A stretch of 34,929 bases of DNA, from the NCBI GenBank assembly GCA_044370695.1, contig JBILVB010000024.1:1-34929 (forward strand), written 5' to 3'. The stretch is from JBEIFW01 sp044370695. Lineage in GTDB: Bacteria; Actinomycetota; Acidimicrobiia; Acidimicrobiales; Ilumatobacteraceae. A program made the position numbers and the translations under genes. Every line of letters begins with the position of its first letter. The stretch's first letter is position 1. This document shows positions 15,233 through 20,533 of this stretch, piece after piece. Under the pieces are notes generated by a model that was given only the letters and a program-made list of their open reading frames with translations, searched no databases and was not told the origin of the DNA.

Positions 15233-15301
15233 GCAGGAAATGATGCACGAAGATCGTTGCGGCACAACGGCTTCTGTAACAGAGACCCGGCTTTGCGGTG
15301 G

Positions 15302-15307
15302 TAGGGT
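15302..15307 (+). promoter_or_regulatory. -10 hexamer of the winged-helix gene
   Basis: TAGGGT lies five bases before the ATG at 15313 and eight before the GTG at 15316. The usual spacing in this window (6-8) would favour the GTG. Confidence 0.4.
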
Positions 15308-15312
15308 GACCG

Positions 15313-15747
15313 ATGGTGAGGGGAAACAACGGATTCACGTCCGGCGCTTCGGAACCGGGTATACCCCGCGACCGTGACGTCTGGACCTTCATGACCAATC
15401 ACGCCCACGTGTTGGTCTGCATCGCCGACGACCCGCACATCCGCTTGCGGGACGTCGCCGTTCGGGTGGGGATCACCGAGCGCGCAGCGCAGAGCATCGT
15501 CGCCGATCTCGTGAAGGCCGGCTTCTTGTCCCGCTTCCGGGTGGGACGCCGCAACCGCTACGAGATCCACGGCGATCGCCCGCTGCGCCACGCGATCGAG
15601 GCGAAGCAGTCGGTCGGCGGCCTCGTGGAGTTCCTCCGCGGTGCAGCGACACGCCAGTACGCCTACTCGACCGGCAACGGCAACGGCAACGGACACAGCG
15701 GGCGGAACCCGACGGGCAACGGCAACGGGAACCCATCGCACAGCTGA
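15313..15747 (+). CDS. Small winged-helix (MarR-like) regulator with Asn-Gly tail
   Basis: The 144-residue protein has one winged helix-turn-helix domain (about residues 25-105). Helices match HAHVLVCIADDPHIRLRDVAVRVGITERAAQSIVADLVKAGFL, followed by a wing RFRVGRRNRYEIH. It ends with a low-complexity TGNGNGNGHSGRNPTGNGNGNPSHS tail encoded by GGCAAC repeats (15673-15690 and 15715-15726). No ligand-binding domain is obvious. TAGGGT (15302-15307) is five bases from the ATG and eight from the next-codon GTG at 15316, so the start may be one codon later. An internal ATG (MTNHAHV) is a further alternative. It converges on sufC. It lacks the cysteine cluster of SufR. Confidence 0.8.
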   Translation: MVRGNNGFTSGASEPGIPRDRDVWTFMTNHAHVLVCIADDPHIRLRDVAVRVGITERAAQSIVADLVKAGFLSRFRVGRRNRYEIHGDRPLRHAIEAKQSVGGLVEFLRGAATRQYAYSTGNGNGNGHSGRNPTGNGNGNPSHS

Positions 15748-15778
15748 CCGATCGGCGACCGCCCGCAGCTGCGGTCAG
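15744..15778. terminator. Convergent hairpin containing both stop codons
   Basis: CTGACCG (15744-15750) pairs with CGGTCAG (15772-15778) over a 21-base loop. The arms contain the winged-helix gene's TGA (15745-15747) and the sufC stop (TCA, 15775-15777). The arms and flanking bases (CTGACCGATC and GCTGCGGTCAGGC) are the same as at 2057-2081. Confidence 0.5.
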
Positions 15779-16554
15779 GCGAAGGGATCGGCGAACGGGT
15801 CGCCGGGCGGCATCGTCCGGGGCTCGGCGGGAAGGAAGGCTCGGTACCCCTCGGCCTCGAGCCGATCGACCAGTTCCGGTCCCCCGGTAGCGACGATCCG
15901 GCCCTGTGCGAACACGTGCACCTGATCGGGTGGGAGCTCGTGGAGCAACTTGCTGTAGTGCGTGATCGCGAGCACGCCGAGCGATTCCTCGCGGGCCGCT
16001 GCGAACACCCGTCGGGCGCAGGCTCGTAGCGCGTCGACGTCGAGACCGGAATCGAGTTCGTCGAGGATGGCGATCGACGGACGCAACACGGCGAGCTGCA
16101 CGGTCTCGTTGCGCTTCTTCTCGCCACCGGAGAGGTCGACGTTGAGCGGTCGGTCCAGCAGCGCGAGGTCGAAGCCGATCCGCTCGGCCTCTGCGGACAT
16201 CAGCGATCGCAGCCCGGCCGCAGGCCGGCCCCGCGCCACGAGGGCCTCACGCAGCACGTCCTCGAGGCGAACGCCCGGGACCTCGGTGGGGTATTGGGAC
16301 ACGAGGTGGAGACCGGCCGTCGCTCGTTGCTCGGGATCGAGACCCAGGAGTTCGATCCCGTCCAGCGTGATGGAGCCGCCGGTCACCTCGATGCCCGGTC
16401 GTCCCATCACGACGCCGGACAATGTCGACTTCCCGGCCCCGTTCGGGCCCATCAGCGCATGGATCTCGCCGGAGCGCACGACCAGATCGACGCCGGAGAG
16501 GATCTCCTTGCCGTTGATCGCAGCCTTCAGCCCGTCGATGCGTAGCTCGGTCAT
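15775..16554 (-). CDS. sufC: Fe-S assembly ATPase SufC
   Basis: The 259-residue ABC-type ATPase powers the SufBCD scaffold. The Walker A motif is GPNGAGKST, the Q-loop region SQYPTEVPGV, the signature LSGGEKKRNE and Walker B AILDELDSGLDVDAL. The LSGGEKKRNE form and the absence of membrane parts identify SufC rather than a transporter subunit. The ATG at 16554 overlaps the Rieske stop (ATGA), so translation is coupled. It is the last gene of the operon. No sufS or sufU follows, because the next gene is convergent. Confidence 0.96.
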   Translation of the reverse strand: MTELRIDGLKAAINGKEILSGVDLVVRSGEIHALMGPNGAGKSTLSGVVMGRPGIEVTGGSITLDGIELLGLDPEQRATAGLHLVSQYPTEVPGVRLEDVLREALVARGRPAAGLRSLMSAEAERIGFDLALLDRPLNVDLSGGEKKRNETVQLAVLRPSIAILDELDSGLDVDALRACARRVFAAAREESLGVLAITHYSKLLHELPPDQVHVFAQGRIVATGGPELVDRLEAEGYRAFLPAEPRTMPPGDPFADPFA

Positions 16555-16892
16555 CGGAGCTCCTCGTCCGAGGGAACGGTGATGCGGATGCGCCCGTCGA
16601 CGACGGCCGTCGGGAACACCGGGACGGATCGGGTGGCCGGCAGCGACTGGGGCTCGCCCGTGCGCAGCGAGAAGGCACTGCCGTGCTTCGGGCACTCGAT
16701 CTCGCAGGCATCGGACCAGATCTCGCCCTCGCTGAGCGACACGTCGGCATGGCTGCACGTGTCGCCGATCGCGTAGACGTCGTCGCCGATGCGCACGACG
16801 CAGATCCGGTGCGACCCGGTCACGATCCGCCGGGCCTGACCGTCGCCGAGCGCGTCGAGGGGGCCGGCGTCGAGTGCGGGCTGCTCAGGCAA
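16551..16892 (-). CDS. Rieske-type [2Fe-2S] ferredoxin
   Basis: The 113-residue protein is a single Rieske domain. The cluster ligands are CSH in GDTCSHADVSLSEGE and CPKH in CEIECPKHGSAFSLRTGE, a C-x-H ... C-x2-H pattern. Such ferredoxins are annotated as subunits of non-heme iron oxygenases, but in actinobacteria a copy commonly lies between sufD and sufC. It may give electrons for cluster assembly. The TTG at 16892 overlaps the sufD stop by eight bases and gives MPEQPALDAG. The open frame extends upstream to 16964 inside sufD, but without homology. Confidence 0.85.
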   Translation of the reverse strand: MPEQPALDAGPLDALGDGQARRIVTGSHRICVVRIGDDVYAIGDTCSHADVSLSEGEIWSDACEIECPKHGSAFSLRTGEPQSLPATRSVPVFPTAVVDGRIRITVPSDEELR

Positions 16893-18030
16893 CGGTGACC
16901 CGTTCGATGAGGCCGGCCAGTCGTTGCTCGACGCCGAGGCTGCGGACCGCCGGTGGCAGCGCATCGAGCGCTTCGGAGAAGAAGCCGGCGACGATGAGAC
17001 GGTCCGCGACGGCGGCCGGCACGCCGCGGCTGCGCAGATAGAACCGCTGCTCGGCGTCGATCGGGCCGACGGCGGAGGCGTGGCTGCAGCGGACGTCGTT
17101 GTTCTGGATGTCGAGGTTGGGCACGGACTCGGCCCACGCGTGCTCGGAGAGCTTCAGGTTGCGGTTCGTCTGATGGGCGACGGCGCCGCGTGCGTCCTTC
17201 CCGATCCGGATCAGGCCGGTGTACACGCTGCGGCCGTGATCCCCCACGGCGCCTTTGAACAGCAGGTCGCTCGAGGTTCGAGGTGCGACGTGGTCGGCGA
17301 GCGTGCGGACGTCGTGCATCTGGTGTCCGCTCGAGAAATAGACGGCGACCTGGCGGCCTTCGGCGCCGACGCCGACGAGGCGCTGATCGGTGCGCACCCG
17401 GGCGTACCGACCCCCGAGCGACACGTTGCCGAGCAACGTCGAGGAGTCACGCTCGCCGGAAGCGGCGTGTGTCGCGATCTGCTGGACGCGGGGGCCGAGC
17501 TCGTTCACCAGCACGTACCGGACGACCGCTCCGCTGCCGACCTCCAACTCGACGACCGGGCACACCACGGCCTCGACGTCGTCGGAGCTGAGGTGCTCGA
17601 CGATGGTGACCTCGCTGCCGGGCCCGGCGCGCAGGATCACCCGGGGGAACGCCGCCGTGCCGTCCTCGCCGAGATGATGCCGGACGTGCACGACCTCCGC
17701 GACCCGTTCGTTCCGACCGACGCGCAGCACGGTCGGCTCGCTCAGGGCGGTGTTCCAGTCGGCGAACACGTCGGTCGGTTCGTGGAGCACGCATCCGAGG
17801 TCGTCGGGCGTTGCGGTGGTCGGCGCGAGGGGGCCGGTGACCGATGTCGCCGCCCGCCCGAGGCGCCAAGCGGAACCGTCGAACTCGTCGATCGTGGTGT
17901 AGCGCCAGACCTCCTCTGCCGGGGAGGGCATCGGGGAGGCCGCCGCTCGCTCGGCGGCCTCGACGCGCCGGTCGCGAAGATCGGGCAACCCCGACCGGTC
18001 GACGGCATCGAGCGAGAAGGCACGGGTCAC
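16885..18030 (-). CDS. sufD: Fe-S assembly protein SufD
   Basis: The 381-residue protein is a beta-helix scaffold of the SufBCD complex. The C-terminal signature is clear: HQTNRNLKLSEHAWAESVPNLDIQNNDVRCSHASAVGPIDAEQRFYLRSRGV. The conserved His in RCSHASAVG is the expected cluster-assembly residue. The N-terminal half is divergent, as usual, with EEVWRYTTIDEF at about residue 40. The GTG at 18030 has a Shine-Dalgarno sequence (GAGGAG) and was preferred over the open frame to 18120. It is separated from the preceding Cys4 gene by 149 bases that hold an inverted repeat, unlike the tight downstream spacing. Confidence 0.94.
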   Translation of the reverse strand: MTRAFSLDAVDRSGLPDLRDRRVEAAERAAASPMPSPAEEVWRYTTIDEFDGSAWRLGRAATSVTGPLAPTTATPDDLGCVLHEPTDVFADWNTALSEPTVLRVGRNERVAEVVHVRHHLGEDGTAAFPRVILRAGPGSEVTIVEHLSSDDVEAVVCPVVELEVGSGAVVRYVLVNELGPRVQQIATHAASGERDSSTLLGNVSLGGRYARVRTDQRLVGVGAEGRQVAVYFSSGHQMHDVRTLADHVAPRTSSDLLFKGAVGDHGRSVYTGLIRIGKDARGAVAHQTNRNLKLSEHAWAESVPNLDIQNNDVRCSHASAVGPIDAEQRFYLRSRGVPAAVADRLIVAGFFSEALDALPPAVRSLGVEQRLAGLIERVTVA

Positions 18031-18163
18031 GGATCGCTCCTCGATCAAGCGGACTCGACGTGGCGGCCCCGGCCGCCCGTGGCGCTCCGTCCCGGCGCCG
18101 GCGCCAGGAACGTCTCGCAAGCGGACCGTTCGAACATGCCCGGAACGCTAGCGCTCGAGCGGC

Positions 18164-18191
18164 GATTTCTCCTATCCGGCTAGGGGAAATC
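18164..18191. promoter_or_regulatory. Inverted repeat upstream of sufD (CTA-N6-TAG core)
   Basis: GATTTCTCCTA (18164-18174) and TAGGGGAAATC (18181-18191) are complementary at 10 of 11 positions around TCCGGC. The repeat overlaps the stop codon of Cys4 protein B and lies about 135 bases before the sufD start. It shares the CTA-N6-TAG core and outer TT/AA with the repeat before sufB. It could be an operator, an RNA hairpin that tunes sufD expression, or both. Confidence 0.5.
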
Positions 18192-18575
18192 CCGCCGTGG
18201 CGACCGGCGCCGGAACAGCCTCCCGAGGCTCCACGAGCGCGCGGCACGACGCGGCACGGCTGCTGCTCGCTCCGCCTGCACCTCGGCCAGGATGCCCGGC
18301 CCCGCTGCGTTCACGATGTCCTCGGCGGCGTCGAGGACGGCGGCGGCGGTTCCGTCGTCGAGGCCCGGCGGTTCCTGCGGGGTGCGCGGCGTCACGAGGG
18401 TGCCGTACTCCCACGACACGTCGGCAAGCCGTGGCTCGAAGCGGTCACAGTGGGCCGGGCATCGCCATGGGGCGTCCGGCGCCAGATCGAGGTTGCACTT
18501 CCGGACCGTCTCGCCGTTCGCGTAGGTCCGGCTCTCGAACTGCTTGCATTCCTCCCGCATCGGCACGGACGACAT
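18180..18575 (-). CDS. Cys4 protein B of the SUF operon, unknown function
   Basis: I do not recognise this 131-residue protein. Its first 60 residues are clearly paralogous to the gene just upstream: MREECKQFESRTYANGETVRKCNL and DAPWRCPAHCDRFEPR. The four cysteines are C10, C27, C39 and C43 (spacing 16-11-3), suggesting a metal or cluster site. The middle is acidic and Ala-rich (DDGTAAAVLDAAEDIVNAAGP), and the C-terminus is basic (LGRLFRRRSPRRDFP). No signal or membrane segment is seen. The ATG at 18575 is the first in-frame ATG after the paralog's stop. A second ATG at 18560 would start MREEC. Confidence 0.72.
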   Translation of the reverse strand: MSSVPMREECKQFESRTYANGETVRKCNLDLAPDAPWRCPAHCDRFEPRLADVSWEYGTLVTPRTPQEPPGLDDGTAAAVLDAAEDIVNAAGPGILAEVQAERAAAVPRRAARSWSLGRLFRRRSPRRDFP

Positions 18576-18613
18576 TCTTGCGTCGCATCGGCCTCGGTCG
18601 GAGGGCGAGACGA

Positions 18614-18967
18614 CTACTTCTTGCGGTACTTCTTGCGCTTGTTGGGGTTCGGCTTGCGCTTCTTGGCCGCCGCCGCAGCCTGATCGGCCAGCGCTGCCGG
18701 AGTGACCTCGGCGAACAACGCCTCGACATCGGCGAGCAGCGCCGCAGCCGAGCCGTCGTCGAGACTCGGCAGGTCGGCGTCGGGCGTCGACGTGCCGAAC
18801 CGGGCGTTGCTCCACGCCAGGTCGATGCGCCGGCCCTCGTAACGATCGCAGCCGTCGGGGCAACGGAACGGCGCTTCGGGGGCACGCCCGAGGTTGCAGC
18901 GTCGCAGGGAGTCGCCGTTGGCGAGGGTCCGGCTCTCGAAGTGGGTGCAGTCCTCTCGCATGCCCAT
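18614..18967 (-). CDS. Cys4 protein A of the SUF operon, unknown function
   Basis: The 117-residue protein starts MGMREDCTHFESRTLANGDSLRRCNLG and continues PEAPFRCPDGCDRYEGRRIDLAW. Cysteines are C7, C24, C36 and C40, the same 16-11-3 spacing as in the downstream paralog. An acidic Ala/Leu-rich helix-like region (LDDGSAAALLADVEALFAEV) follows. The C-terminus is a lysine/arginine-rich tail (KKRKPNPNKRKKYRKK) that could bind nucleic acid or an acidic partner. No known family comes to mind. It starts 39 bases after sufB. The position between sufB and sufD suggests a role in cluster building or metal handling, which is inference. Confidence 0.75.
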   Translation of the reverse strand: MGMREDCTHFESRTLANGDSLRRCNLGRAPEAPFRCPDGCDRYEGRRIDLAWSNARFGTSTPDADLPSLDDGSAAALLADVEALFAEVTPAALADQAAAAAKKRKPNPNKRKKYRKK

Positions 18968-19006
18968 GGCGTCGCAGTCTGCCAGCGTTCGCTGGCCGGC
19001 CGTCGG

Positions 19007-20407
19007 TCAGCCGACCGAGCCCTCCATCTGCAGCTCGATCAGACGGCTCCACTCGACCGCGTACTCCATGGGCAGGGTACGCGTGATCGGTTCGATGAAG
19101 CCGTTCACGATCAGACCCATCGCCTGCTCCGAGGACAGCCCCCGACTCATCAAGTAGAAGAGCTGCTCGTCCGCCACCTTCGACACGGTGGCTTCGTGCC
19201 CGATCTGGGCGTCACGCTCGCCGACCTCCATGTACGGGAAGGTCCGGCTGACCGACTCCTCGTCGAGGATGAGGGCGTCGCACTGCACGTGGGACTTGCA
19301 GCCGTGGGCCCCGTCCTCGACCCGGACCAGGCCCCGGTAGGTGGTGATGCCGCCGTCTTTCGATATCGACTTCGACACGATCTTCGACGAGGTCTCCGGT
19401 GCGGCATGGACCATCTTGGCGCCGGCGTCCTGGTGCTGACCGGGTCCGGCGTAGGCGACCGACAGCACCTCGCCGGTGGCCTTCGGACCGACGAGGTAGA
19501 CGGCGGGGTACTTCATCGTGAGCTTCGAACCGATGTTGCCGTCGATCCACTCCATGTGGCCCTCGGCTTCGACTCGGGCCCGCTTCGTGACCAGGTTGTA
19601 GACGTTGGGCGACCAGTTCTGGATGGTGGTGTACGTGACGCGGGCCGACGGCTTCACCACGATCTCGACGACGGCCGAGTGCAGCGAGTCCGAGGTGTAC
19701 ACCGGCGCCGAGCAGCCTTCGATGTAGTGCACCTTCGAACCCTCGTCGGCGATGATCAGCGTCCGCTCGAACTGACCGGCGTTCTCGGAATTGATCCGGA
19801 AGTAGGCCTGGAGCGGCATCTCGCACTCGACGCCCGGCGGGACGTAGATGAACGACCCGCCCGACCACACCGCCGAGTTGAGCGCAGAGAACTTGTTGTC
19901 GCCCGGGGGGATCACCGTGCCGAAGTACTGCTTCACCAGCTCGGGGTATTCGCGCACCGCGGTGTCCATGTCGCAGAACAGGATGCCCTGAGCCTCCAGG
20001 TCCTCCCGGTTCTTGTGGTACACGACCTCGGACTCGTACTGGGCGGTGACCCCGGCGAGGTACTTGCGCTCCGCCTCGGGGATGCCGAGCTTCTCGTAGG
20101 TCGCCTTCATCTGCTCGGGCAGGTCGTCCCACTCGTCGACCTGCTCGGCGGTCGGCTTGATGTAGTAGTAGATGTCCTGGAAGTCGATGTCGGGCATGTT
20201 CACGGCGAACCACGGCGCCATGGGCTTGCGCTCGAACGTGCGCAGCGAGCGCAAGCGGAACTGCTTCATCCAGTTCGGCTCGCCCTTCCACCAGGACACC
20301 TGGTCGACGACGCCTTCGTCCAAGCCCTTGGCGGGCTTGAAGACGTAGTCCTCCTCGTCGGACCAGCCGAGCTTGTAGCGGGACAGGTCGAGGTCGGCGA
20401 TGCTCAC
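19007..20407 (-). CDS. sufB: Fe-S assembly protein SufB
   Basis: The 466-residue core scaffold protein of the SUF system builds Fe-S clusters with SufC and SufD. Diagnostic stretches include VEIVVKPSARVTYTTIQNWSPNVYNLVTKRA, ATGEVLSVAYAGPGQHQDAGAKMVHAAPETSS and GCKSHVQCDALILDEESVSRTFPY. The last carries the Cys of the QCD motif, the expected cluster site. It ends ATVSKVADEQLFYLMSRGLSSEQAMGLIVNGFIEP. The GTG at 20407 has a strong Shine-Dalgarno sequence (AGGAGG, 20421-20416 on the minus strand) eight bases away, so the longer frame to 20443 was not used. It is the first gene of the operon, with its own candidate promoter. Confidence 0.97.
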   Translation of the reverse strand: MSIADLDLSRYKLGWSDEEDYVFKPAKGLDEGVVDQVSWWKGEPNWMKQFRLRSLRTFERKPMAPWFAVNMPDIDFQDIYYYIKPTAEQVDEWDDLPEQMKATYEKLGIPEAERKYLAGVTAQYESEVVYHKNREDLEAQGILFCDMDTAVREYPELVKQYFGTVIPPGDNKFSALNSAVWSGGSFIYVPPGVECEMPLQAYFRINSENAGQFERTLIIADEGSKVHYIEGCSAPVYTSDSLHSAVVEIVVKPSARVTYTTIQNWSPNVYNLVTKRARVEAEGHMEWIDGNIGSKLTMKYPAVYLVGPKATGEVLSVAYAGPGQHQDAGAKMVHAAPETSSKIVSKSISKDGGITTYRGLVRVEDGAHGCKSHVQCDALILDEESVSRTFPYMEVGERDAQIGHEATVSKVADEQLFYLMSRGLSSEQAMGLIVNGFIEPITRTLPMEYAVEWSRLIELQMEGSVG

Positions 20408-20445
20408 GGAGCGGTCCTCCTGGGAACGGGGGCCGTGCGACACAT

Positions 20446-20468
20446 TTGCACTACGTCGATAGTAACAA
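20446..20468. promoter_or_regulatory. Inverted repeat at the sufB promoter (ACTA-N6-TAGT)
   Basis: ACTA (20450-20453), CGTCGA and TAGT (20460-20463) form a 14-bp dyad flanked by TTG (20446-20448) and CAA (20466-20468), which are one base out of register. It covers the candidate -10 of sufB. SufR operators in other bacteria have a comparable 14-bp layout (CAAC-N6-GTTG), but the arm sequence here differs. No sufR gene is nearby. Confidence 0.5.
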
Positions 20469-20487
20469 TTCGGTGCCCGGATGCCAC
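20459..20487 (-). promoter_or_regulatory. Candidate sufB promoter
   Basis: On the minus strand GTGGCA (20487-20482), 17 bases and TACTAT (20464-20459) make a plausible -35/-10 pair. The leader would be about 45 bases and carry the sufB Shine-Dalgarno sequence. The -10 lies inside the ACTA-N6-TAGT dyad, so a bound regulator could block it. Confidence 0.45.
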
Positions 20488-20533
20488 GGCCGGCCGACGA
20501 GTCCGATGTGTCGGACCGCTCAGGGCGGCGAGA

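Noticed and set aside
15255..15267. GTTG-N5-CAAC upstream of the winged-helix gene as a SufR-type site
   Set aside because: Arm order is inverted relative to CAAC-N6-GTTG and the spacer is wrong. Four-base arms occur often by chance.
15673..15726. GGCAAC tandem units as a possible CRISPR or regulatory repeat
   Set aside because: There are only three and two units, in frame, encoding the Asn-Gly tail of a regulator. No spacers are present.
18145..18150. TAGCGT on the minus strand as a separate sufD promoter
   Set aside because: No -35 at 16-18 bases, and it is more than 100 bases from the start codon. sufD has a good Shine-Dalgarno sequence, so read-through from sufB is simpler.
18981..19015. 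Two small hairpins between sufB and Cys4 protein A (GCCAGC-GTTC-GCTGGC and GTCGG-TCAG-CCGAC) as a terminator
   Set aside because: Short stems without a T-tract in a 39-base gap within an operon. At most a processing or attenuation site.
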